Assembly: GCA_026260175.1 (NCBI GenBank)
Contig: JAKCWW010001863.1
Coordinates: forward strand, 3,628 to 34,700
DNA length: 31,073 nt
DNA from: Reticulitermes lucifugus
Lineage: Eukaryota; Arthropoda; Insecta; Blattodea; Rhinotermitidae
Reading direction: 5' to 3'
Numbering within the stretch: the stretch's first letter is position 1; every line of letters starts with the position of its first letter. Below the pieces are notes generated by a model that had not been told where the DNA came from, made no database searches, and worked only from the letters and a program-made list of their open reading frames with translations. A program made the translations under genes and the position numbers. Of this stretch, positions 10,290 through 22,301 are shown one piece after another.

Positions 10290-12164
10290 TCAAAGGTTGC
10301 TGAAGCCTCCATTGCTTCACTTTCATGATCTGTCAGTACAGCTCCATTTTTGAATGAAGATTCGAATGTATTTCACTTCAGAGAACTAGAGACATTAGAG
10401 AGACTTCGGTTTCATCAAAACAGATTGTTCCTGTACTCCATAACTCAAATTACAAATTCGGCCTGTGCTGAAGAGAAGTGTCTATTCTTTACCCATGCCA
10501 CATTCTAATATTGCAATTAATACCTGAAATTGTTTCTAATCGAGACTTAATTCCTTCGGGAAAAGGTAATGCCATACTTTTAACCTTTCAGAGTCCAGTA
10601 AAAATTTCATGTAACGTCTACTAGAACATTAAGAAAGTACGCATTTTGCCACAGAGTGTATTTACGTGTTGCATATAATTCTCACAATACACAGCGAAAA
10701 TTTCCCTACACAATACTGGTTGTTCATTACAATCAACACGGACTGTGTTCTCTGTGAGCTACCGGATAAAAGAGACGTTCGGATAACACGAACTACAGCT
10801 ATGAATCAACAGACGTAATTATATTCTAGCTTTTGACCGTGGTTGTGCCGGTAATTAGGATAGAAGGGCAGTAATTATTGGAACGTGTGGCATCAGTCTG
10901 CACAGTACACACGGTTGCTGTTATGAGTAACATCTCCGAATTGCTATGGGCCCATCTAATTGAACATAACAAAGTTCCATGCACTGAACAGCAAATTAAA
11001 ATGTGCAGAAAAGTACATGGATAACGCGTCACAGCAAACACTTACACTGAGTTTAGGTATAGGCAGAATTAGGGTGCGTTCTTTGGCTTCTGCGCCTGCA
11101 TAAAATACTCGTACAAGGTAAAAGGTCCACCAGTTAAACCGGTATACAATTAAATAATATTGTAAGAATTCAGAGGAGACTGACGAATTGTGGGTTAAAG
11201 TGCAATATAAAAAAAAACACGAAAGGTGGGTTAAAATGATATATGATAGGCTATATACAGTATAAGCCTGCGAGATCGCATAAATGTACGAGCAGGAGTG
11301 AGGTGCCTTGGTTCAACGAATTATGTTTATAAAAGTGTTGTAAATAACTTTGTAAAGAACGAAAAAGTAATCCACAAAGCAAATGTTGCTGATTTAAAAC
11401 TGATATTCACGCAGACAACGCAAGTTACACAGCTAGCCGGCACAACTGCTTGACAAGTTCAGTAATGTTAATTTTAGGCCAAGTCTCTCTCAAGTACAAG
11501 ACAAGACTACGATTTAATTTTAGTTTTAGGGGCGTGCGTGAGGGTGTGTGGGTCCCGACTACGGGGGTTCCCTGCGGCTTAGGCACCACTAAAAGATTTC
11601 AGGAGGTACTCAGAACCCCTTTTAACTTCCTTTAGCTTAATTATTATTAATTATTATTATTATTATTATATTATTATAATTATAATAATAATTATTATTT
11701 AGCTTAAGTTTAATTTGAAACAATTTGCAATGTTTATTTACACAAGATACCCCAAAAACTCCACTAAATTTTACACTTGCCCGATTAATAATTATAAAGT
11801 AAGCTGTTAATTTAAAACAACATATATATAACCCAAGAATTCCAAGAGAATTTAATTACTAGAAAGGAAACGTGGATTTGAAACAATGTTTTATGACGGA
11901 GAACAGCAATACAAATCTTAGCCTCGACCGCAAGTCTTGAACACTGCAGACAGGACAAGAATGAGGGGTGGAAACATAGGCTATACTAACAGGGATCGGC
12001 GCACATCAGAAAAGAAGCAGAATCAAATGGCGATTATTTAAATTATAAAGGGAAGCGAAGAATAAGTCAATATAACCACGAAAATAAAGTTAATACACTG
12101 AGATAATAAGCAAAGATAAATTTGTCCTTGTGCGCGTCATGAAGACATATGGGAGAGCCCAGGC
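10290..12164. other. Intergenic; AT-rich palindromic microsatellite at 11640-11700
   Basis: No supported gene. The ATT/TAA tract at 11640-11700 is self-complementary, and both edges carry TTTAGCTTAA (about 11631-11640 and 11698-11707). Confidence 0.5.
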
Positions 12165-12275
12165 ATATCCTACTCATTTTTAAATTCGGCGCTAGATGGG
12201 AGTGAATGGTCGGCTTCATGCCCCGACCGCTTTCCTTCCGGGGAAAGTCTCCGGTATCCACCTGGCCCCAGAATC
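12165..12275 (+). repeat. GC-rich dispersed repeat, copy B (3' truncated)
   Basis: GGCGCTAGATGGGAGTGA, CATGCCCCGACCGCTT and GGGGAAAGTCTCCGGTA match the 5' half of copy C 300 bp downstream. The CAGGAGGCT...GGGCCGGTCT half is absent. Confidence 0.6.
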
Positions 12276-12474
12276 GGTGTACACACTTTCGAAAAGAAAG
12301 AAATCTCTTATCCATGCCTGAAATTGAAGCACGATTCCTCGGCTATCCTTCCCGTAACCCAGTCACTATACACACTACGATATCCCGGCTCACAATAAGA
12401 CAAAAAAGGTAAATATAAAGGTCACCCTTTAACATTCCATGCTGGCACAGAAGCGGAGTACCAGTACAGATCGA

Positions 12475-12615
12475 CTCATGCTTAACCTAGGCGCTAGACG
12501 GGTGTGAGTAGTCAACCATGCCCCGGCTGCTTCATCCCCAGGAAAGAGCCACGGTACCCTTTGTACAGGAGGCTTGTGGGCCCCAGGGCCGGTCTGGACT
12601 GGTACGGAGAACATT
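12475..12615 (+). repeat. GC-rich dispersed repeat, copy C
   Basis: Contains both halves: GGCGCTAGACGGGTGTGA and CATGCCCCGGCTGCTT, then CACGGTACC and CAGGAGGCTTGTGGGCCCC. It is followed by an (ATT)n tract at 12613-12636. Confidence 0.65.
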
Positions 12616-12639
12616 ATTATTATTATTATTACTATTAAA

Positions 12640-13429
12640 CAAAGCCCTCTATGTCATAACACATTAGTATCCAATTTCTCTCCACAAACACTGCTAAAGA
12701 TAGTGTGGGAACGCCGAACTACCCACACAGCAGCAAAGCTTTATTGAGGTTTAGACGCAAATTTGCAATTTGCTCTTGAAGAGTCATTAGTTATTGAAGA
12801 TAAATTAGCTGTGATTTTGTAACCCCATTTCAGGTTATCCTAGTGCATTTTTTGTTGGCTTGACGGCAGGGATATATCAGTTCCAGAGTAGATAACGCAA
12901 TGTTTAAACGGGGCTCTTCATTTCATGGTTCTCCGATAAACAAATGAACATTGAACTGTGGTGTGAATGGTTAGTTTGTTGGGTGGCCGCAAGCGGGAGG
13001 TAAAGGAAGCCGTTATTAGCGCTAACGGGGTTTCCACTAGCCTATAAATCCTTGTGGAATCCTGTACCCCAAAGTCACACCACGGACCAGAAACGCGTAA
13101 CAGACGCAGTCGCTAAATCACAACACGAACAGAAATTTCGCTTATATTTACAGGCGTATTCTGCCACTGACATCGACACATAAAAACAGACAGCTCAGCC
13201 ACGGAGCCTGGCATGTTTTTACATGGACAAGCAAAACGCTATGATTCTTACCGTGTTGTGTTCTCTGTGCGGTTCGCGTTCTTGGTGAAAAAGGTTTTAT
13301 GAATGAGGATGTGTTCCCTGTGAGTTACGGACTGAGGGCGAATAAACAGTTCAGCACTGAGCACATAACTCAAACGTAGCACAAGCAGATGACAACAACC
13401 CCACAGATGAAGCAAACCTGGGTTGGTGT
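12640..13429. other. Intergenic, nothing recognised
   Basis: No supported gene. Sequence at 13240-13429 may be an upstream part of the neighbouring repeat copy 3, but I could not define its edge. Confidence 0.4.
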
Positions 13430-13935
13430 AAGAACAGAGAAACAAGACAGGCAATGTACGTATAAACGTAACATTGAGGCGCGTTCTCGTAACCATTGTT
13501 GCCCTGGAATAGTATATATATTAAATATTCTGAGTGTGTGTGTGTAGTCTTAGTTATCGAGCAAGCAAAGCGCATGCGCAGTTTGTATTGTCATGTGTGG
13601 CAACTCATAAACGGCAGCATATTCAGGGGGGGGGGAGACAAGCTATTGAACATAAATATGTGTTTCGATTTTCTCTACAACTTTTGTCTGAAACATTTCT
13701 CATTCTAAGAAGAATTTAACGGGATATCATAAAGGTACGTAGGTCTTCGTGCAAAAGTACCCGTTGTTGTCAGATTTTTATAAAACTTGAACTTTAGCGA
13801 CAGCTTTTCGAAAAATACTCAAATTTCATGAAAATCCGTCCAGTTGGAGCCGAGTTGTTGCATGCGGACGGACGGACAGGATGAAGCTAACAGTCGCTTT
13901 CTGCAATTTTGTGAAAGCGCGTAAAAAGCAATGAA
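13430..13935 (+). repeat. Copy 3 of the dispersed repeat, uninterrupted
   Basis: Matches the left part of copy 2 (AACAAGACAGGCAATGTACG; CATTGTTGCCCTGGA) and runs straight on to the right part (CTACAACTTTTGTCTGAAAC; GGAGCCGAGTTGTTGCATGC; GGACGGACGGACAGGATGAA). It gives the empty-site state for the insertion in copy 2. A run of ten Gs sits near 13626. Confidence 0.7.
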
Positions 13936-14136
13936 ACAGGCCATGGAGTAGCATACGAATATTATTACAGCAGCCCGTCACATGACGGCAACATGGCTGG
14001 TTTACTGCATTACTAGTCGTCAGATAGTGAAGTTGAAAGAAGGAGGTAACTGGAGGAGCTTGGGGTTACTGGGAATCAAAACAGATTGATCTGATTCCTG
14101 TCATCAGTAAGAGACACAACGAATTGTAATTTAGGT

Positions 14137-14651
14137 CAGTGGTATTCAACCTTTTTTGTTCCCTTACTTCCAAATACAATTTTTCTTCAACTTTGTACCC
14201 CCAAAGTTGTTGGTGTATAATTCAAGTTATACATAGTGTATAATCTACATCTAAAATAAGTGAAATAAATTACATCTAAAATAATGTATAAAATAATAAG
14301 TTTTAAATGAGCAAAAGGAGAGTCAAGCTATTAAATAACAAATATATTATTGCCTATCATATAAAAATTAACAAAGGAACAAAGGTATTTTAGCAAAGCA
14401 AAATTATATGCACTATGTGGAAAAAAAATGAAACTAGCCGCCCAGATAAGAATCGCATAAAGGAGAGATAGAGAAATTGGCGCTCCCAAATCGCATGTCC
14501 TTAGGTCCGGGTCTCTTGTGGCTAACCCTAAATCTGGCCCTGATTATTCAGTGTTCATCATGAAATAATACAATTTTTTTAATTTTACGTACTCCCTAAG
14601 ATGTCTTCGCGTGCCCCCGGGGGTACGCGTACCCCAGGTTGAATACCACTG
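14137..14651. mobile_element. Non-autonomous hAT-type MITE, 515 bp
   Basis: Terminal inverted repeats CAGTGGTATTCAACCT and AGGTTGAATACCACTG are perfect over 16 bp. ATTTAGGT flanks both ends (14129-14136 and 14652-14659), an exact 8-bp target-site duplication. Both features are diagnostic of hAT transposons. The interior is AT-rich with no transposase frame. Confidence 0.92.
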
Positions 14652-14929
14652 ATTTAGGTCGTTATAATCTTTTCTAGCGTGTTTAGTACTACGCTTACTG
14701 TAGCTGAGTGGTCCTGAATACCCTGTTATACTAAATACAAGGTGTACAGCTCAAAGCGGAACCCGATCACAGAAACTACAAACTCGCTCATAGCTGTATT
14801 GTTGCGTGGTGACCGACGACACCGCCCGCTCTGCATTACTCAGTACCGCATTAAAGCGCGACTGAGAGTCAAAGGCTGGTGACGACGGCAGATCTGCAAT
14901 AATTAGTTTCGCGTTAAAAAGAACTTTGT

Positions 14930-15075
14930 AAGTTCTCAGGTTCTCACTGTGGGTATTGCTTATACGATGGTCTTCTGGGTTCTTATGCCGTGTAGGAACA
15001 TACGTTACGCCCAAATTCAGACATCCTGAAAAAGGAGGCAGCAGGTTCCTCCGAAACGTCGAATAAGAAGAAAAA
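14930..15075 (+). repeat. Hammerhead-type repeat relic
   Basis: At 15026-15060: CTGAAAA, then stem II GGAGG/CCTCC, then CGAAACGTC. This has hammerhead layout, but with A in place of invariant G8 and only about two stem I pairs. The preceding TCTTCTGGGTTCTTATGCCG segment resembles TCTTGGATTGATGCCGCGTC beside the 10175 foldback, so both probably belong to one family. The long minus-strand frame here (14751-15128) is repeat-derived. Confidence 0.5.
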
Positions 15076-17378
15076 TAACCCAGAACACTGTCATTTGAAG
15101 TGTAAGTCTTCTGTTTTTTATTTCTCACTGCGCTTCAAAATTTTACAATTGCATATTAAGCAATTAAGGAATATGTTTTCATACATTAACCCACACAGAT
15201 AAGGCACGAATAGCCTTTTGATGCTGACGCGCCTCAAACTATCCTCACCCCCCCCCGCAAGCACTAGACACACACACACACATCCAACGTAAAATTGTGT
15301 GCTGTTATTCGACCACTCTTCACCCATTTCGACCAAATTTAACTAAAAATATAGTCACGTTAGTCAGCCTGCTACAGAGTAATTCCAGTTTCTGGAATAT
15401 ACCTCGACTGAGATATGGAGCCATACGTGATACACGGATCACGCTGCTCAGTGTGTAGTTTGCCTACAGAAACACCGGGGCCGGCACATGCAGGCCACAC
15501 TTTGTACATCATACACATTTCCCCCACCAGGTAGTGCTAAACGATAAAGTGCTGCTGTTCAGATGGCTCATTTATGGCACTAAACTCAACATGGGATTAT
15601 GGAACTAAAGCTTACGCTGTCCTTTGGAATTATGTAAAGCTGAACACAGCAGATGTCCAAGTTAACGAATCATACTATTCTCGTACATGATACACAATGC
15701 TTCAAATATCTAAAAAATACGCTCGCAGCCATCACAAACTACGAGTACACGAAACCATTCGAGAATTCATTACTTAATAGTCAGGACTTGTAATACACAT
15801 GAGGTACACGAGTAAAATTATTGTTTATAATTATCACCTCAGTTCTATACTTAGCGTACGGAAGCACAGAAGCTCGACAATCAACATGTGCAGAAGTTTA
15901 ATTGCTTCCATGACGTTATTTCAAGAAATTATCTCAACGGTATAATGACCCCACAGAATTATTTACTGCAGATATATTACAAGAGTGCAGACGAGCTAAA
16001 TTAGATATTTCCCACAGCAATCTCTGAAGATTTCTGAAGAGGACAATCTCCAAAGTGTTATAGTGACATTTAAAAACTGATAGGCAACAGTACCAAACAA
16101 GTGGCTGGAATATGCTTTCTACAATAACTCTTTCAGTACGAACTTCGCTAATAACATTGGAAGGGTAAAATCGACAATTGGTATCAGGAACTTTAATTTA
16201 TGTGGAAGATTGGTTTGAACCAGTCCTTAATATACATACACTCCTTTCCCCCAACCTTCTTTATTTGCCCCTCTTCAACTCAGTAGCCGAAAGAAAACTA
16301 TTCTTAGGTAGAAAAAAAATGGGAGGAGGGCATTTGCCCCCCCCCCTTGCCCCCCTCCAGTTACGCCTATATGAGTACGAATGCGTTTGTAGCAGTTTGT
16401 GTTGTCCCGAAACACTTCTGGGCCAACAATCTTCAGAATGGAAAATGTCCGCTGGAAGAACGGAAAAACGTACGACGAAAAGTCATCCTGAAGTAGCCAA
16501 GCACGTTTCAATGAATGGAAGGAAATAAACCAATTGTTCCAGACACGTAGGCCTACTATAAAAATACGTCAAATAAGGAAAAAGCTACCGACAGTCCCTG
16601 CAAGCCTTTAACAATGACGATACACTCGTCTCACTAATTGTCCACAGAAAGACGACACATGCAGTAAGTAATAAGTTAATAACAATCACATTATCGGATA
16701 CATCACGCACGTTTTGCTAAGCGGCGATAACAGGAATCCACATGGGCAAAATTCGCGAAATACACTTCATTCGCTCTAACTTGGAACCGGTATAAATGAC
16801 AACCAACACGTCATATTTTTCCTCACTAATCAGCTGTAACCGGTGTACACCGGCAGACTGCATCAGTCGTATACATGTTTTATACCTACCTTGCCCCACC
16901 CTCTTTAGACATGCAAAGTATGCGCCAATCGGCAAAGGAGTAAACAATACGTAACTTACAGTATTCTAAGAGCTGTCACATGCTGGCGCAATTCCTTCGA
17001 TCTCGGAGTCGGTCGGTGCTGGTGAGAGGTTCGTCGTCATCGCTGGTGTCCCCGAGACCATACAACTACCACACCCTTAGTTCTTCTTGTGCCGTACCGT
17101 GTCACACTGCATTTTGTTTCCTTTCAGAAACGACCACTGATAACACCGTGTCATCAACCGACTCACTTCACGCAACTTGTATGTTTTATGTCTTCCATCC
17201 ATAACCCTTCATTTCACTCCACAACAGTGCAATGGGACACAAGCAGTTCTGGTGCTGTAACTTGTAACTTTACCCGTTTGTTTTACTTGTTTACACGCAT
17301 TAAAACACCGCACATGGTAATACCAGTAAATTCCGTGTTCGTATCTTCACTAATAACCAAAAACACCCTTCCGCACAT
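15076..17378. other. Intergenic; C-rich and CA tracts
   Basis: A poly-C run at 15248-15256 and (AC)n at 15267-15282. At 16316-16375 a GGGAGGAGGGCATTTG...CCCC...CCAGTTACGCCTAT stretch resembles a transposon terminus, but no partner end was found. The 16.95-17.45 kb part is CpG-rich. No gene supported. Confidence 0.45.
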
Positions 17379-17710
17379 TTATTGGGCACGTTCAGAATGA
17401 TCCGCCATTTACCTCTCACCACCTTCGACTGGCTGCCTGATTCTGTGACGTATTACGTGAAACCATTTGGTATGTTCTTAACGTGTATTTAAAAGTGTAC
17501 AGTTAACGACAATCCATATAATTTCTCCAATTTTGACCTACCATGTGTCTTATAAGTCGTTCGTATGAGAAATATTCCTTACAAAATGGGACGCCTTCGT
17601 TGCTCGCATTAGTGTGATTCGACCAGGAACCAATGGGAATGTTTGCTAAGCATGTGGTTGCGTTTACATCCGGTCAGAGATCATACCATACGGTTGTTTG
17701 GGTTTGTGGT

Positions 17711-17722
17711 TGACGTACGTCA
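17711..17722. promoter_or_regulatory. Perfect palindrome TGACGTACGTCA (CRE-like)
   Basis: Two opposed TGACGT half-sites overlap in a 12-bp perfect palindrome. Another TGACGTAT lies at 446 to 453 of the 17-kb block (17446-17453). bZIP binding is possible, but no promoter or transcript is established here. Confidence 0.25.
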
Positions 17723-17918
17723 GCCGAGGCAGTGCATATCGATTTCTGCTCTCAGTTTCAATACGAAATGTTTATTGCATTTCGCTGTATTCGATGACTT
17801 CTTTCACAGGCATTTTGGGCCAGTTTATGTTTCACTTTGAGATTGTATGTCCCCAGAGTGATGCACCAACGGTGCTTGAACATTTACAAGGAATGCTCTG
17901 ACGAGCAAGTACGTAAGC

Positions 17919-18142
17919 GAGGCCGTGCCATGGCTCAGGCGGTTAGTCGCCGGCCTCTCACCGCGGAGGCCCGGGTTCGANNNNNNNNNNNNNNNNNNNN
18001 NNNNNNNNNNNNNNNNNNNNNNNNNNNNNNNNNNNNNNNNNNNNNNNNGCTCATCTTCATCACAGGGGTTGCACAAGAAGCCTTAAGGCTGCGATGCGTC
18101 CGTAGCATCTGTTGCGGGGCCCTTCACCACGCAAAACAAAAA
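17919..18142 (+). mobile_element. Complete tRNA-derived SINE with target duplication, interrupted by assembly gap
   Basis: An A box is in TGGCTCAGGCGGTTAGTCG and a B box starts GCCCGGGTTCGA, as in a tRNA gene head. The 3' end is a CAAAACAAAAAAA tail. AAGTACGTAAGC flanks it at 17907-17918 and 18143-18154, a 12-bp target-site duplication. The 68 Ns (17981-18048) fall inside it, so its true length is unknown. Confidence 0.85.
17981..18048. other. Assembly gap (68 N)
   Basis: A run of unknown bases inside the SINE, directly after the B box. Matching target duplications on both sides argue that the two flanks are correctly joined. Confidence 0.99.
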
Positions 18143-18299
18143 AAGTACGTAAGCATATTACTGGCAAGGGTGTGAGTACCTGTTCATGCATATCTTTCGT
18201 TATTTATTTCGTGAGGTCCATTTTCGTACGTAGAGGGCACTAAGAGTATACAGTGATACATGAAGTGGTCCGGCAGGAAGTGCGATGCAGCAAGTCGTC

Positions 18300-21200
18300 T
18301 TGCAGCAGAATTTCAAACTTTGGACAGCACATGTTGAAAGTATCAAAATTATACCTATGTATGTAAAGAGGAGAGAGATGTCAGTTTTTAGGTGACTCAC
18401 TGATACATGAATCTGATAATGTCGTTACTGATTAAAATTTAACAAGACAGGCTGTTTTGAGACTTCAGATCAGCAGCATGCCATTAATGTAATCAAATTT
18501 TACAAACCAATCCAATTTAAAACTTTAAAATTTCATTTCATTTAATTACAAATATTTGCAATTAGAAGTAAGAAGTAGCTGAAATTTAATTACTCGACCT
18601 GTACTGGGACTTTATTATTTAACTATCATCATGTGAACATTTTCAAGTTATTTAGGATGGAAGTCGAGCAACTGTGGTGTCTTCACTGTGCCAGGTTCTG
18701 TAAAAGTAGTTATCTGTTCACTAGCTAAATGTAAGGTAATTCGATTTCAGTCTTCTTCACACAGCTTATGAACATGCTGCATGTTTACCTATTGTGACCC
18801 TTGCCCTGTTTATACCAGAGAAAACCTCATGCTGCACTGACTGACCATGTAAACTTTCACATTACTAACAGTGGAAGAGTGGAGACATTAGAGAAATGGT
18901 GCAGTTGACTTGGGGTTGTTATTGAAGATTGACCATAGGCTCTATGATTCATCAATTATAAACCAGGAAATCTATTAGTGGAAAGGCCTTAGCTAAGATA
19001 CCATTCATAGGACTGGGCAAAGAATACAAAAGCCTCCATCTAAAAGCAAGATTGAAACCTGGAACTTGATGAATATAAAGCAGAATTGCTCACTCCTGTG
19101 CATTACATTCTGTAATGAGAAGCAGTGGCTGTAGGTCATAAGGTGCAACTACAAAATGAATCTGTATTGAGTCCAGTACTACTGGGGCCCCATTGAAAGA
19201 TGGGCCATTTTTAGAGAACAAACATGGATAAAACGAAAAAGGAAGAAATATAATCAAATCCAGTCCTCACAGGCCAGTGTAATTCACATGATGTGACACA
19301 CATTTATTTTTCACCAATTTTCATTTTAATGTATTTTTGTTAATGATAAATTCTTCAGACTGAAATGGGATTTCACTTTATTTCTCAGTAACACTCCATG
19401 CCATTCCTGTTTGAAATTCTGGTACATAGCAAATGTGAACTCTACAAATTCAAACTGACATCCTTTAGTAAATTCCAAGATTTTGTTACACCAACATTTT
19501 ATGCTATTGAGAACATTTCAAGCCTGTAATTAAAATATGCACATTTCTTACTTGTCACTCAGTTCTGCATATTCATGAATATATCATAACAAATAAATTT
19601 ATTGATTACATTCATTTAAGATTATATGTATGAAAACTATATTTTTTAATTAAAAAAAAAACTTCCACCTCTTTGACACATATTCTGTCATGTACTATGT
19701 ACCTATGGCCAATTACTGTGACATTATTCCAGTCATGGTGAATAATGTTAACCTTTTAAATATATATGTCGATGTTCTTAATGCCTGGTGAAATTACTTT
19801 TACAGAATAATGCACTAAATGTATGCTACATATGCTGAAAAGAATAGGTCCAGAATATCTTCATAGGCTTGTTAGCATGTGTGTAACATACATTACAACA
19901 CAAAGATCAAATATTTCTATTAGTGACATGGTAATCGATTTGTTTAGCACAGTTAATTTCATAACGTGCATAATCAATAGGAAAAAAATTAACTACAATC
20001 TTTTATCAATTTTACTGATTTTCAAAACATAATTCAGTTTAATTTAATTGATATACTCTTAATTTTTTGTGCATATCTGCAGAGCAAAATGACTGATATT
20101 GCTGTGTAATTTCACGTCTGAAGAACTCCCCCTGCACTACAACAAAATGAGACCATTCTGATTGAAGTGGCAGGTTTCAACGGATAAGACCACCCCAAAA
20201 ATGCAGCTGTCAGTTTCTCATACACTGAGTGACCATCCTTACGTTTTCCAAAAGCCCCTAACCCTAAAATTGACAGTTACGATTTCTCAACAGATAAACG
20301 TTCAAAAGACTTTCAGTCAGAAATATGGCTTACAATTTAATTTGCAACTGCCACTTCTAAGATGACATAAAACACTGTATTAGACTAATGGCTCATGTAT
20401 AATTTAGACTACTAAAAGTCTGAATATAATATTTTTAATTATCTAGATTGGTTTTGATAAAACAAATCTTACAAGCTTCTGTAAAACATTACAAATTTTG
20501 GATTCCTTTGCGAAATTGTCTTGTAGTACCTGTTAACATCCTATGCCTCAGCTTTGTAACTTATGAAAGAAACACAAAATGTTATCACAAGGCAGTGGTT
20601 CCCAGACTTTTTGTAATGGCAGCAACCTATGATGAATAAGTAAATATCTGTGATGCTCCCACCTAACTGTATCTAACACATGTTATTAAATTCCCCATAG
20701 TATCTTCCACAATTTGTTCAATATATTATCACTTAAAAACGATTAGTTCTTAACATTGCTTGCATGGGATATAGGAATACAAAAATAAGGAGATGTGTAT
20801 GTTAAAATGGTTTTACAATTTATACGAAGCAAAGCCCCCCCCCCCCAAAAAAAGGAGGTGAGATTGATGAGCTACATAGTTCTTAATTCCAGAACAAATA
20901 TGTAACAGACACACTCTTAGTTCTTTTTACTGATTGCGGCAGTTCTTCTTTCTTGCTTTTAATATAAAAAAAGTTTCACATATGTGGGATGTTGAATACT
21001 GTAACAAAATAACAGCTGCCCTCCTAAAGATGTATTGGATGTTGTTTGTTTTGTAGTTTTATCAACAATGCATCAAGCAGTCAGTCACTGAACAGTTGTA
21101 ATGAGCAGTCATATGTCCACAAGTTCATCTTCTTGAAGGTTACGTTTATGTCCAGTGTAATCATCTCAAGTAAGAAATGGGTATCTTATCCAGTTACAGC

Positions 21201-22103
21201 ATTTAACAGTGAGATCAGGAAAATACTGTTCAATTTTGTTCCAGTGGAAGAATTTCAAGACCTTGATAAGGACTAAGAAGAAAATATTAATTCAGTTTGC
21301 ATAATGAGAGACAAAAATTAATGACAATATGAAATCAGAGTAGCAGACATAAGAGTAGAGTCATATTCTTTTGAATCGTGTGAGAATGACGCACAATGCA
21401 CCAGTTAAATTTTGTAGTTTACTGGGGAAGGTGGTTAATGCAAAATGGTTACAGTTAACATGAAACATTGATGTGCTAATGCATTCAGTAATCTACAGTT
21501 CTTGGCTCTGAAAAATAAATACCATATAAAACATAAAAGTCATGTTGTTCAGGACATAATCAAATCATCAGTGTCTCAATATGAGACAGAGCAACAATGC
21601 TTAGTATTATAAATAATATTCTTCACAGTTGTTGTAATAGTCTGGCTATCAGATATAGACATTCATGCATAAAATGTTTGAGTGTTATTCTGAGTAAGAT
21701 TTATACACTAATGGTACACTTAATTCTAATTTGTACTAGCATTTCTCATGTTTGAGTGATAAATTTCTTTAAAACACAAAATTACTGCAGCACAGGCTAC
21801 TTGTCATTGATTTAAAATAGACAAAACATTATCTCTTCACATTTGAGCGAAGTCAGTTCTTAGAACTGAAGGCACATCTGTATAATAGAGTGATTAACAA
21901 CAGTTCAACTTATATCCTTAGCAACTTTCTTTTATGCTAATTATTCCTGCTTTGTGACCAATACCCACCACATCACATTGTAGGCAGGGAAAATGACACT
22001 CATGGCTAAAGCCAAGGCCAATGGTTGTGGAAGCATCCAAATCAATGACAGACTCAGCTGTCAGAGCCAAGTTCATAGCTTGTCCCACTGGTAGAATATG
22101 CCA
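18300..22103 (-). other. CpG-poor region downstream of the DENND6 stop; possible long 3' UTR
   Basis: No recognisable coding sequence on either strand. The stretch shares the AT-rich, CpG-depleted composition of the gene; 18781-19200 contains no CpG at all. Minus-strand AATAAA signals occur near 18611, 19305, 19376 and 19591. Whether this is 3' UTR, a non-coding transcript or merely methylated flank cannot be decided from sequence. Confidence 0.4.
20593..20620 (+). repeat. Possible hAT-type element terminus
   Basis: CAGTGGTTCCCAGACTTTTT looks like the terminal inverted repeat of Charlie-like hAT elements. No matching opposite end or target duplication was found, so this is probably a fragment. 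A C13-A7 run lies nearby at about 20834-20854. Confidence 0.35.
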
Positions 22104-22301
22104 TCAGCTGGTCTTCAGTACTGTTTTCAGATCATCTGGAAGAGTACAAATTATATCGGCCATTCGAAGACGTAGTTGATCTCGTGTTGATCTACTCAGG
22201 GGTAATTCGTCCGTTTCACTTTGCTTCAATTTATGACGAATTCTCAGTATCATGTCCACAACTTCTACTTCCTGTTTCCCCTGAACCCACACCTTCAGAT
22301 C
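22104..22301 (-). CDS. DENND6: DENND6 last coding exon with stop codon
   Basis: 198 nt including TGA at 22104-22106. The acceptor is TTGTTTTAG. It encodes [40 protein letters not shown] and a tail with [12 protein letters not shown], matching the C-terminal helices of DENND6. The 3' UTR follows at lower coordinates. Its end could not be fixed, because several AATAAA-type signals lie on the minus strand between 19.6 and 18.6 kb. Confidence 0.94.
   Translation of the reverse strand, partial: DLKVWVQGKQEVEVVDMILRIRHKLKQSETDELPLSRSTRDQLRLRMADIICTLPDDLKTVLKTS

Noticed and set aside
14751-15128. 125-codon open frame on the minus strand
   Set aside because: It overlaps the hammerhead-type repeat, has no recognisable domain, and its sequence recurs as repeat family sequence elsewhere in the window.
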